From Drancourtella massiliensis (lineage in GTDB: Bacteria; Bacillota; Clostridia; Lachnospirales; Lachnospiraceae), in contig NZ_JACJKH010000002.1 of NCBI RefSeq assembly GCF_016900655.1, positions 1 through 64,000 of the forward strand: a stretch of 64,000 nucleotides of DNA, given 5' to 3'. A program made the translations under genes and the position numbers. Positions 42,538-50,843 of the stretch are shown here, piece after piece. The first letter of the stretch is position 1; each line of letters opens with the position of its first letter. A model generated the notes under the pieces. That model worked only from the letters and a program-made list of their open reading frames with translations, was not told the DNA's origin and ran no database searches.

Positions 42538-44104
42538 AAAAAAGCTGAAGAAACAGGGAAAGCAGGCTTTGCGTAAGAACTGGTGGCGGATTATCGGAAT
42601 CAGTTTGATGCTGGCATTTATTGCAGGAGGTATGAGGATTTCCTACCGGATTGACGATGCGGCAGTCAGACTTACCGGAGAGGAAATCGGAATACCGACG
42701 AATGCGCAGATTTTGAACGACTGGTATTTGAGTATAGAGAGAAGCTCTGATACGGAGAGCGGACAGATTCTGGCCTTTCTGGGGGAGCACTATACCCCGA
42801 AAAAAGGGGTGCTGGCCGGAGTCTATAATCATATGACCAAGGAAAGATCTGCTTTTTTTGGATTTTTAAATGCGATGAATGATTTTTTGTTCAAAGATAA
42901 AATTGCAGAAGGCTTTGTTATTCTGATCGGTGTCATTTTGCTGATTCTGTTTCTGATTTTTGTAAGTAACGTCCTGAGCGTAGGGCAGTGCAGATTTCTT
43001 CTGGAAAACAGAACATACCGCCAGGTAAAAATGGGCCGGCTTGCCTTTGTCTGGAGAGCAAGACGCTGGAAAAATGTAATGTTTATCATGCTGAAAAAAT
43101 CAGTTTTTCTGTTTCTGTGGGATATGACGATTATCGGCGGTATCATCAAAAGGTATTCTTATCGGATGATTCCGTTTATTCTGGCGGAAAATCCGGATAT
43201 TCCGCACCGTGAAGCCTTTCTTTTGTCCAGACAGATGATGAATGGAAATAAAATGCGGGCTTTTATCCTGGATCTTTCTTTTCTGGGATGGCATATCCTG
43301 AATATATTTACCATGGATATTTTAAGGTATGCCTTTATTACCCCGTATACGGAGACCACATCTGCCGAGCTTTATGTGGCGCTGAGAGAGGAAGCGTTTG
43401 AAAAAGGACTTGATGGAGTCCGTTTCCTCGATGACGAGAGGTTGTATGAAGAATCAGATCTGGAAGAGTATCCGGTAGAATCCCATAGACTTTATAATCC
43501 GCAGATGAAAAAATGGATCCGCATTGAGTATGAGCGGACCTATTCTTTGAGATCCCTTATTCTTATATTTTTTACCTTTTCATTCGTCGGATGGCTGTGG
43601 GAAGTGTCTCTTCATTTGTTTGGGGACGGTGTGTTTGTAAACAGGGGATTTTTTCATGGACCGTGGCTGCCGATTTACGGAACGGGAGGCATTCTGGTAG
43701 TCGTGCTTTTGAAACGGTTTGTGCATAAGCCGCTTGTGACTTTTTTGATGGCGGTGGTTGTGTGTGGTGCTGTAGAATATCTGTCCGCATGGCTTTTGTG
43801 GGAAATTAAAGGTATGTACTGGTGGAATTATACCGGATACTTTTTGAATCTTCACGGGCGCATCTGCGCGGAAGGGTTGATCGTATTCGGGCTTGGAGGC
43901 TGTGCCTTTATCTATATCGCGGCGCCGTTTTTTGATGAAATTTACAGGCGGATTCCACAGAAGATTGCAAGAATTATCTGTGTAGTCCTGCTGCTTCTGT
44001 TTGCTGTTGATATCGTTTATTCACTGATCCATCCGAACAGCGGGGCAGGGATTACCGACTATCATGTACATGCTGGCGAAGTATTGTCGCTGCTTTGTCT
44101 TTGA
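42524..44104 (+). CDS. Membrane protein, DUF975 fused to putative ABC-transporter type IV (CmpB) domain
   Basis: 526 residues. N-terminal half (about 1-290) looks like DUF975: KLKKQGKQALRKNWW, several helices and a conserved SVGQCRFLLENRTYRQ-type segment. The C-terminal half from about 340 matches the CmpB/DUF1113 domain: FVGWLWEVSLHLFGDGVFVNRGFF, GPWLPIYGTGG, WNYTGYFLNLHGRICAEGL. About ten membrane helices in all. No ATPase is nearby, and the transport role of CmpB domains is unproven. Tandem ATGs inside rarA with GGAG upstream imply translational coupling. Confidence 0.82.
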   Translation: MMWSRKKLKKQGKQALRKNWWRIIGISLMLAFIAGGMRISYRIDDAAVRLTGEEIGIPTNAQILNDWYLSIERSSDTESGQILAFLGEHYTPKKGVLAGVYNHMTKERSAFFGFLNAMNDFLFKDKIAEGFVILIGVILLILFLIFVSNVLSVGQCRFLLENRTYRQVKMGRLAFVWRARRWKNVMFIMLKKSVFLFLWDMTIIGGIIKRYSYRMIPFILAENPDIPHREAFLLSRQMMNGNKMRAFILDLSFLGWHILNIFTMDILRYAFITPYTETTSAELYVALREEAFEKGLDGVRFLDDERLYEESDLEEYPVESHRLYNPQMKKWIRIEYERTYSLRSLILIFFTFSFVGWLWEVSLHLFGDGVFVNRGFFHGPWLPIYGTGGILVVVLLKRFVHKPLVTFLMAVVVCGAVEYLSAWLLWEIKGMYWWNYTGYFLNLHGRICAEGLIVFGLGGCAFIYIAAPFFDEIYRRIPQKIARIICVVLLLLFAVDIVYSLIHPNSGAGITDYHVHAGEVLSLLCL

Positions 44105-44203
44105 ATAAATACACGGTGCACACTTTCCTTTTTTCCATGATTAATTTATAATAGAATCAGCGCATTAATGAAAGAGTAAGAAAAAAGGAGACAGGAGAGA
44201 AAC

Positions 44204-45652
44204 ATGTACGCTGATGAAAATGTAATCACAATCAAACATAAGGTACTGAATGAAGTGGCGAGGCTGGCTTTTGAAGGAAAACTGGAAGAAGAGCGGGATC
44301 ACATTGCAGGCAGACTGATTCCGGGACCTCTTCCGCAGTTTCGATGCTGTATTTACAAAGAAAGAGAAATCATACGTCAGAGAGTTCGTCTGGCAGAAGG
44401 AAAGGCGCCGGGTGAAGAGGATGATGGAAATATTATTCAGGTCATTAATTCGGCGTGTGAGGACTGTCCGATTTCCAGTTATACAGTAACTGAAAACTGT
44501 CAGAACTGTCTTGGAAAAGCATGTATCAACGCATGTAAATTCGGAGCAATCGAATCAGGAAGACACCGGTCCCATATTGATGCATCCAAGTGTAAAGAGT
44601 GCGGACAGTGTGCAAAGGCATGTCCGTATAATGCGATTGCACATTTGAAGCGGCCGTGTAAGTTCAGCTGTCCGGTTGACGCAATTACTTACAATGAATA
44701 CGGTCTTTCCGTGATCAATAAGGACAAATGTATCCGCTGCGGAAAATGTATCCACAGCTGCCCGTTTGGAGCAATCGGAACAAAGAGCTTCATGGTACCG
44801 GTTATTGAAGCGTTGAAGTCCGGAAAACATGTTTATGCAATGGCAGCCCCTGCCACAGAAGGACAGTTTGGTCCGGATATCACGATGGCAAGCTGGAGAA
44901 AGGCCATGAAGGAAATCGGCTTTGTGGACTTTTACGACGTAGGACTTGGCGGGGACATGACTGCGGCATACGAGGCGGAAGAATGGACGGAAGCCTACAA
45001 GGAAGGAAAGAAGAAAGTGACATCCTGCTGTCCGGCATTTGTCAATATGGTGCGGATGCATTTTCCACAGCTTGCAGACTGTGTTTCTACAACGGTATCA
45101 CCGATGTGTGCAGTATCCAGGCTGATCAAGGCACAGGATCCTGAGGCAGTTACGGTATTCATCGGACCATGTGTGGCGAAGAAATCAGAAGTTGTGGATC
45201 AGCAGATTGAAGGAAATGCAGACTTTGTACTTACATACAGTGAGATCCGCGCGATTATGAGAGCCAAAAATGTGAAACTGGAACCATGTGAGAATAACGA
45301 TCAGATTGCATCTACATTTGGAAAACGCTTTGCAAATTCCGGTGGAGTGACGGCGGCAGTACTGCAGAGTATGAAGGAGGCCGACGCCGATATCGATGTG
45401 AAAGTACAGAAGGCGAACGGGGCCGCAGAATGCAAGAAAGCTCTTCTTCTTTTAAGAGCAGGAAAACTTCCGTTTGACTTTATCGAAGGAATGGCATGCG
45501 AAGGCGGCTGCGTGGGAGGACCAAGCGCATATAACGACCAGTTCTCATCCAAAAAGAACAGAGATGCACTGATCAGCCAGGCAGACGACAGAGGAATTCA
45601 CGAAAACCTGAGCAGATATCAGATGGACAGCTTCTCCATGCACAGAGAGTAG
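44204..45652 (+). CDS. [FeFe] hydrogenase, monomeric, group B type
   Basis: 482 residues. N-terminal ferredoxin-like region with clusters of cysteines (CxxC...CxxCxxxC at 85-111, 130-140, 176-186), then the H-cluster domain: L1 TSCCPAF (273-279), L2 GPCVAKKSE (321-329), L3 EGMACEGGC (428-436). The shortened L2/L3 and SPMCAVSR fit group B, common in Lachnospiraceae but little studied biochemically. It would make or take up H2 with ferredoxin. No maturase genes (hydE/F/G) are in the window. Monocistronic, flanked by a terminator. Confidence 0.88.
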   Translation: MYADENVITIKHKVLNEVARLAFEGKLEEERDHIAGRLIPGPLPQFRCCIYKEREIIRQRVRLAEGKAPGEEDDGNIIQVINSACEDCPISSYTVTENCQNCLGKACINACKFGAIESGRHRSHIDASKCKECGQCAKACPYNAIAHLKRPCKFSCPVDAITYNEYGLSVINKDKCIRCGKCIHSCPFGAIGTKSFMVPVIEALKSGKHVYAMAAPATEGQFGPDITMASWRKAMKEIGFVDFYDVGLGGDMTAAYEAEEWTEAYKEGKKKVTSCCPAFVNMVRMHFPQLADCVSTTVSPMCAVSRLIKAQDPEAVTVFIGPCVAKKSEVVDQQIEGNADFVLTYSEIRAIMRAKNVKLEPCENNDQIASTFGKRFANSGGVTAAVLQSMKEADADIDVKVQKANGAAECKKALLLLRAGKLPFDFIEGMACEGGCVGGPSAYNDQFSSKKNRDALISQADDRGIHENLSRYQMDSFSMHRE

Positions 45653-45689
45653 GAAATATCTGATTTCCTGTATATAGAAACGAATATAG

Positions 45690-45722
45690 AAAAAGGAAAG
45701 TTCATTGGAACTTTCCTTTTTT
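45690..45722. terminator. Bidirectional terminator
   Basis: AAAGGAAAGTTC pairs with GAACTTTCCTTT around ATTG, with A and T runs outside; serves the hydrogenase and the convergent permease genes. Confidence 0.92.
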
Positions 45723-45731
45723 GTTGTTTAT

Positions 45732-47081
45732 CTATGATTTCTTTTTTTCTTCTTTCGGAAGAATGGTATTCAGAATAATCGCCGTCAGTGTTGCAAGGAC
45801 AACCGGAGAACTTCCAAAGATTGTTGTAACCCAGGATGGAAATGACGCCAGTGAAGCAGGTGCCTGTGTAACACCCATGCCAAGGGCAACTGACAGCCCG
45901 ACAATAGCGGTATTCCGGTAATTCATCTCCTGGAGCATGATCAGCTTGATTCCGGTCATTGCGATGGATGCGAAAACGGAAATCGTTGCGCCTCCAAGTA
46001 CACATTGAGGAATCGTAGTCAGAAGCGCTGAAAATTTCGGGACAAATCCGGCAACCAGCATGATGACCGCTGCAAGACCAAGTACACAGCGGTTGATGAC
46101 TTTTGTTGTCGTAACAATGCCGACATTCTGACTGTAAGTTGCTGTCGGAAGTCCGCCGATCAGGGAGCACAGAATATTTGTGACTCCATACATGACGATA
46201 CCGCCCTGCAGTTCTTTATCTTTTGGTTCCCGTTCCATACTTCCTACTGTTGTAGCAGAAAGATCTCCGATCGCCTGAATGGAGTTGATGGCAAACAACA
46301 CACCGATCGCAATGCAGGCGGATGGATCGAAAGAAAGTCCGAAATGCAGTGGCTGCGGGAGCTGGAAGTAGCCCGCGGACTGGATTCCGGAAAAATCGAC
46401 GAGTCCCAGACACGATGCAAAGATATACCCTGCGATGATTCCTACGAGGATGGACGCAAGCTTTAAAAATCCTTTCGCAAAGTGATTCAGACCGACTACT
46501 ACGGCAAGAGTGAAAAAGGCCGCAAGCCAGTTTTTCCAGGAACCGTAATCAGGATTCGAAGTACCTCCTGCCATATAGTTGACCGCGGTAGGATACAGGG
46601 AGAGTCCGATTGTAAATACGACGGTTCCGGTAATGATCGGCGGGAACAGAACACGGATCTTCTGTATGGCAAGACCGACTATAATTGCGACAAATCCGCC
46701 GATGAGCTGCGCGCCGAGAATCGTTCCGACATCAGAATTTGAGGCGATGGCCTGCATGCTTGGCACGTAGGCAAAGCTGATTCCCATAATGACCGGAAGA
46801 GCCGAACCGAGCTGAAAATTTTTAAACCGGATAAAAGGAAACAGCTGAAGCAGAGTGCTGATTGCGGAAGTGAAAAGGGCAGCCTGCACTAAAATGACCT
46901 GATCACGTTCGTTGAGTCCGGCCACACCGGATACGATGATTGCAGGGGTGACACATCCAACAATCATGGCAACGACGTGTTGAAGCGCAAGAGGAAGTGC
47001 CTGGCCAAACTTCGGTACTCCGTTCAGCTCAAAAACTGAGGCATACTGCCTGCTTTGAGACGAGTGGTTTGAATTTGACAT
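45732..47081 (-). CDS. Uracil/xanthine permease family transporter (NCS2)
   Basis: 449 residues with 12 or more membrane helices. NCS2 markers: ALPLALQHVVAMIVGCVTPAI at the N-terminus, the substrate-site segment INSIQAIGDLSATTVGSME and SQNVGIVTTTKV, which matches the NAT signature. It is closer to xanthine/uric-acid permeases than to UraA by this GD-S spacing, but this is a soft call. AAGGAGGAC precedes the ATG. The 60-70 nt leader is too short for a purine riboswitch and shows none. Confidence 0.9.
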   Translation of the reverse strand: MSNSNHSSQSRQYASVFELNGVPKFGQALPLALQHVVAMIVGCVTPAIIVSGVAGLNERDQVILVQAALFTSAISTLLQLFPFIRFKNFQLGSALPVIMGISFAYVPSMQAIASNSDVGTILGAQLIGGFVAIIVGLAIQKIRVLFPPIITGTVVFTIGLSLYPTAVNYMAGGTSNPDYGSWKNWLAAFFTLAVVVGLNHFAKGFLKLASILVGIIAGYIFASCLGLVDFSGIQSAGYFQLPQPLHFGLSFDPSACIAIGVLFAINSIQAIGDLSATTVGSMEREPKDKELQGGIVMYGVTNILCSLIGGLPTATYSQNVGIVTTTKVINRCVLGLAAVIMLVAGFVPKFSALLTTIPQCVLGGATISVFASIAMTGIKLIMLQEMNYRNTAIVGLSVALGMGVTQAPASLASFPSWVTTIFGSSPVVLATLTAIILNTILPKEEKKKS

Positions 47082-47209
47082 AATGTCCTCCTTAGTATAA
47101 ATCTATAAAACATGATAATACTATACCAGTCACAGCCTGCCTGCAAGTGGTTTTGCCAAAAATCTTAAATTTTCTTAAAGATTTCTCCGCCTTTCTGCCT
47201 GTTACGGTG

Positions 47210-47215
47210 TATAAT
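47210..47215 (+). promoter_or_regulatory. -10 box of the radical SAM gene
   Basis: TATAAT 28 bp before the start codon; no clear -35. Confidence 0.5.
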
Positions 47216-47242
47216 AAAGGCAGGAAAGGTGCAGGTGATGGT

Positions 47243-48112
47243 ATGAATTACGAAGGACAGATTTGCAGGGGACCGATGGAACGTTCCTCTTTTATGCTTC
47301 CTGTGGAAGTGGGGTGCGCGTATAACGGCTGTAAATTCTGCACCCTGTTCAAGCATCTGAAATACAGGGAGCTCCCAATGGAACAGATCGAAGAAGAATT
47401 AAAACGGGTCAGTACGGTGGGCGGAAATCCCAGGACCGTATTTCTGGGAGATGGAAATGCATTCGGACTTCCAACGGAAAAACTTTTGGCGATTATTGAA
47501 AGGGTACATGTTCATTTTCCGAGATGCGAGGGGATTCACATGGATGCGACTGTGACCGATATCAGCCGGAAAAGCGATGAGGATCTGCGAAGGCTCTACG
47601 AAGCGGGAGTCCGGCATCTATATCTTGGTATTGAGAGCGGACTGGATGATGTCCTTGCTTTTATGAATAAGGATCATACATTAGAGCAGGCATACCGGCA
47701 GATTGACCGGATGAGAGAAGCCGGGCTGATTTACGATGCACATTTTATGACCGGTATAGCCGGAAAGGGCAGAGGTATAGAAAATGCGGAGTATACCGCA
47801 GAGTTTTTTAACCGGACCAGGCCGTCCAGAATGATTAATTTTTCCATGTTTCTTCATGAACGGGCAGCATTGTACGAAGAAATTCAAAAAGGTACATTCC
47901 GGCCTGCGGATGAGCTGGAAAATCTGATCGAAGAGAGAAGACTTCTGGAGCTTCTTAAGCCTTGGGGGCAGGAAGTGCTTTACGACGGATTTCATGACAT
48001 GATTGAGTTCCGGGTCAGAGGAAAACTCCCGAAAGATAAGGAGAGTATGCTTGCAAGGCTTGACGAAAGAATTGCCGTAGAAAAGCCGGGACTTACAGCC
48101 TTTGTGAAATAA
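47243..48112 (+). CDS. Radical SAM protein of unknown substrate
   Basis: 289 residues. The cluster motif is C25-x4-C30-x2-C33 (GCAYNGCKFC), a spacing seen in a subgroup of radical SAM proteins and different from the usual CxxxCxxC. GGAYxFLGDG-type glycine motif (TVFLGDGNAFG), then LGIESGLDDVLAFMNK, as in HemN/MiaB-like TIM barrels. The start at 47243 follows AGGTGAT and lies downstream of the -10 box. No partner gene is adjacent; a terminator follows. Function not assignable. Confidence 0.86.
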   Translation: MNYEGQICRGPMERSSFMLPVEVGCAYNGCKFCTLFKHLKYRELPMEQIEEELKRVSTVGGNPRTVFLGDGNAFGLPTEKLLAIIERVHVHFPRCEGIHMDATVTDISRKSDEDLRRLYEAGVRHLYLGIESGLDDVLAFMNKDHTLEQAYRQIDRMREAGLIYDAHFMTGIAGKGRGIENAEYTAEFFNRTRPSRMINFSMFLHERAALYEEIQKGTFRPADELENLIEERRLLELLKPWGQEVLYDGFHDMIEFRVRGKLPKDKESMLARLDERIAVEKPGLTAFVK

Positions 48113-48129
48113 GAGAAAAGAAAAATGAA

Positions 48130-48165
48130 GGAGTGTCTGATTAGAAATCAGACACTCCGTTTTTT
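48130..48165. terminator. Bidirectional terminator overlapping the 3' end of the debranching enzyme gene
   Basis: GGAGTGTCTGATT (48130-48142) and AATCAGACACTCC (48146-48158) form a 13-bp stem with a 3-base loop, followed by GTTTTTT. The right arm includes the last codons and stop of the minus-strand gene. Confidence 0.92.
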
Positions 48166-50259
48166 GACAACAAAGAGAATGACGGAACGTTCACCTAAAA
48201 GGACGGTATGTTCTGCCGGAGGCATTTCCGCATCCTGAAAGATCGTCCGGGACGGATCACCGGTATTGACGGCAATGTGCCAGTTCCATTCAAAAGGAAG
48301 ATCGGGCAGAAAAAGGGTAACGGGTTCCCAATGTGTATTGATGGCAAGGTAGATGGTATCCTGAATCTGCTGTTCCTTGTCAAAACCGGAAAACAGCACA
48401 CAGAGAACGTGCGATTCCAGGTCAGATACAGGTTCCCATGGATGGATACCGTGAAAACTCATCGACGGGAAAGAAAATCTTCCGGCAGGAAGATCTGTAC
48501 GGATGGCAGGATGTCTCTTACGGAATGCAATCATATACTTGACGAAGGAAAACAGATTCTGGTTTTTCTCAATCAGCGACCAGTCCAGCCAGGAAACCGG
48601 ATTATCCTGACAGTACGGGTTGTTATTCCCGTACCGGGTGTCTCCGAATTCGTCTCCCGAAAGAAACATCGGGGTTCCGCGGCTGCATAAGAGTACGGCA
48701 AATGCGTTCTCCATCATACGTAGACGAAGGGAAAGAACATCCGGATCATCCGTTTCCCCCTCGACCCCGCAGTTCCAGCTGTAATTATCGTTGGTGCCGT
48801 CCGCATTGCTCCACCCGTTTCCCTCATTGTGCTTCGTGTTATAGGAATACAGGTCATTCAGGCAGAAGCCGTCATGGCAGGTCAGGAAATTGACGGAAGC
48901 ATTGCTTCCGCGCCCTTCCGGAGGATAAAGGTCCGGTGATCCCATAATTCTCTGCGCTGCGGCATGAAGCATGAAAGTATCTCCCTTTAGAAACCGCCGC
49001 ATATCATCCCGGTATTTACCGTTCCATTCTGCCCAGCGGTTCCAGGATGGAAAGGAACCGACCTGATAAAGTCCTCCTGCATCCCACGCCTCGGCAATCA
49101 GCTTGACATTGCCGAGGATGGAGTCGAAAGCAAGTGACTGCAGAAGGGGAGGCTGGTTCATAGGGGATCCGTTCTCGTTCCTTCCAAGGATAGAAGCAAG
49201 ATCGAAACGGAAGCCGTCCACCCGGTATTCTGTTACCCAGTATCTGAGGCAGTTCATAATCAGATTTTGCACGACCGGATGATTGCAGTTTAGCGTATTT
49301 CCACATCCGCTGAAATTATAATAATGTCCGTCCGGGGTCAGCATATAATAAATCTGATTGTCGAATCCTTTGAAAGAAATATAAGGACCGCGCTCGTCAC
49401 CTTCGGCTGTGTGATTAAATACCACGTCAAAGATCACCTCGATGCCGTTTGCGTGACATGTACGGATCAGTTGCTTCAACTCGGTCCCTTCCCGGTTATA
49501 TTCGGAGTTAGAGGCATAACTTGTATTTGGAGCAAAAAAGCTGACCGGATTATAGCCCCAGTAATCCAGAAGCTGATTTTCGTCGAGGAGACGGCAGTCC
49601 CGCATTTCATCGAACTCAAATACCGGCATAAGCTCAATGGTAGTCACACCAAGCTCAAGAAGGTAGGGAATCTTCTCGATCAATCCGGCAAAGGTGCCGG
49701 GATGTGTGACGCCGGAAGAAGGATCTTTTGTAAATCCCCGGACATGGAGCTCATAGATGATCGTGTCCGACATGGAAATCATCGGTTGTTTATGATCGCC
49801 CCAGTCAAAATTGCTTCTGACAACACGGGCACGATATCCATGTTTCTGGTCGTTTTTACATCCCCAGCGGCTCTGCCCGGTGACAGCTTTTGCGTAAGGA
49901 TCAAGAAGAATTCTTGTCTTGTCAAAACAAAGTCCTTTTTCTGGTTCGTACGGGCCGTCCAGCCGGTAGGCGTATTCAAACTCTTCGATGTCAAGCCCGA
50001 ATACGATCATGGAGTAGACAAAACCGATCCGGTAGGTTTCCGGAAATTTCAGAACTGCAAAGGGTTCTTCAGCCTCCCGGTGATAGAGAAGCAACTCACA
50101 GGAGGTAGCAGCCTGTGAGTGAATCGTAAAGTTGACACCTCCGGGAATAACGGTGGTTCCAGGAGAAAGAAAAAATCCGGGACGTACCTGAAATCCGGAG
50201 ATGACATCCAGTGGTTTTAGATGGCTGCTGGGAACAAGAGTTAAATCGGAGCAGGTCAA
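48148..50259 (-). CDS. glgX: Glycogen debranching enzyme (GlgX/isoamylase-type, GH13)
   Basis: 703 residues from a TTG start at 50259, chosen because AAAGGAGG lies 8 bases upstream; the ATG at 50313 sits inside an upstream terminator hairpin. N-terminal CBM48-like domain, then GH13 barrel motifs: DVVFNHTAEGD, VDGFRFDLAS (nucleophile Asp), LIAEAWDAGG (acid/base Glu) and FLTCHDGFCLNDL. Cleaves alpha-1,6 branches in glycogen or limit dextrins. It follows, on the same strand, a small acidic membrane protein, from which a terminator separates it. Confidence 0.92.
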   Translation of the reverse strand: MTCSDLTLVPSSHLKPLDVISGFQVRPGFFLSPGTTVIPGGVNFTIHSQAATSCELLLYHREAEEPFAVLKFPETYRIGFVYSMIVFGLDIEEFEYAYRLDGPYEPEKGLCFDKTRILLDPYAKAVTGQSRWGCKNDQKHGYRARVVRSNFDWGDHKQPMISMSDTIIYELHVRGFTKDPSSGVTHPGTFAGLIEKIPYLLELGVTTIELMPVFEFDEMRDCRLLDENQLLDYWGYNPVSFFAPNTSYASNSEYNREGTELKQLIRTCHANGIEVIFDVVFNHTAEGDERGPYISFKGFDNQIYYMLTPDGHYYNFSGCGNTLNCNHPVVQNLIMNCLRYWVTEYRVDGFRFDLASILGRNENGSPMNQPPLLQSLAFDSILGNVKLIAEAWDAGGLYQVGSFPSWNRWAEWNGKYRDDMRRFLKGDTFMLHAAAQRIMGSPDLYPPEGRGSNASVNFLTCHDGFCLNDLYSYNTKHNEGNGWSNADGTNDNYSWNCGVEGETDDPDVLSLRLRMMENAFAVLLCSRGTPMFLSGDEFGDTRYGNNNPYCQDNPVSWLDWSLIEKNQNLFSFVKYMIAFRKRHPAIRTDLPAGRFSFPSMSFHGIHPWEPVSDLESHVLCVLFSGFDKEQQIQDTIYLAINTHWEPVTLFLPDLPFEWNWHIAVNTGDPSRTIFQDAEMPPAEHTVLLGERSVILFVVKKRSV

Positions 50260-50288
50260 AATAATATACCTCCTTTCAAAAAGAAAGA

Positions 50289-50311
50289 GCTGCTCTGTCT
50301 TGCAGAGCAGC
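50289..50311 (-). terminator. Terminator between the acidic membrane protein gene and glgX
   Basis: GCTGCTCTG and CAGAGCAGC, 9-bp stem with a 5-base loop, followed on the minus strand by TCTTTCTTTTTG. Incomplete termination here would let some transcripts continue into glgX. Confidence 0.8.
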
Positions 50312-50328
50312 ATTGATTTCCATGGATA

Positions 50329-50640
50329 TTATGCTTCCGTGTTGTCTTTTTCGTCTTCTTCAGGCTCTTCATCGTCGGACGCGGCTTCTTCAGAAGAGGC
50401 CTCCTCTTCAGATGATTCCTCCTGCTCTTCTTCAGAAGAACCGTTGTTCAGAGGTACATATTCTCGTCCGGATGTATCGCTTAAATCATCATCCAGATCG
50501 AAGTCAAGATCTTCAAAATCATCAGCAAATTCGTCTTCCAGCTCTTCATTATCTTTTTTATTCTTCATATAAAGAATGCCGGCCGCTGCTGCACCGATCG
50601 CCGCGAGTCCGACGATACCTTTTGTCCATTTTTTCGCCAT
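50329..50640 (-). CDS. Small acidic single-pass membrane protein
   Basis: 103 residues. Basic start (MAKKWTKG), one hydrophobic helix with many Gly/Ala (IVGLAAIGAAAAGILY), then a tail that is almost wholly Asp, Glu and Ser. The start at 50640 has AAGGAG about 10 bases upstream. Family not recognised; similar proteins are common in Lachnospiraceae without known role. The acidic tail may bind cations or basic partners, which is inference. Confidence 0.78.
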   Translation of the reverse strand: MAKKWTKGIVGLAAIGAAAAGILYMKNKKDNEELEDEFADDFEDLDFDLDDDLSDTSGREYVPLNNGSSEEEQEESSEEEASSEEAASDDEEPEEDEKDNTEA

Positions 50641-50780
50641 AAAGGGCAACTCCTTTCTGTTCAATCATATACTATCCTTATTGTAATACTTTTTGAGTGA
50701 AAAAGAAAGAAAAGATTCATAATTTTATATTTTCTTAATAGAAGTTTAGAATAGTTAATGAATGATTGAATCGTTTGGAG

Positions 50781-50809
50781 TTGAGGTGTAAAATGAAATG
50801 TGTTAGAAT
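50781..50809 (+). promoter_or_regulatory. Promoter of the cardiolipin synthase gene
   Basis: TTGAGG (50781-50786), 17-bp spacer, TAGAAT (50804-50809). Confidence 0.7.
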
Positions 50810-50843
50810 AAACCGTATTTAGTAAGGAACCGAGGTATTGAAT

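Noticed and set aside
47082-47160. Possible purine riboswitch before the xanthine/uracil permease
   Set aside because: The leader is short and lacks the paired loops and conserved bases of purine riboswitches.
50350-50460. GAA/TCT-rich repetitive tract
   Set aside because: It is the codon run for the acidic Ser/Glu tail of the small membrane protein, not a CRISPR or satellite repeat.
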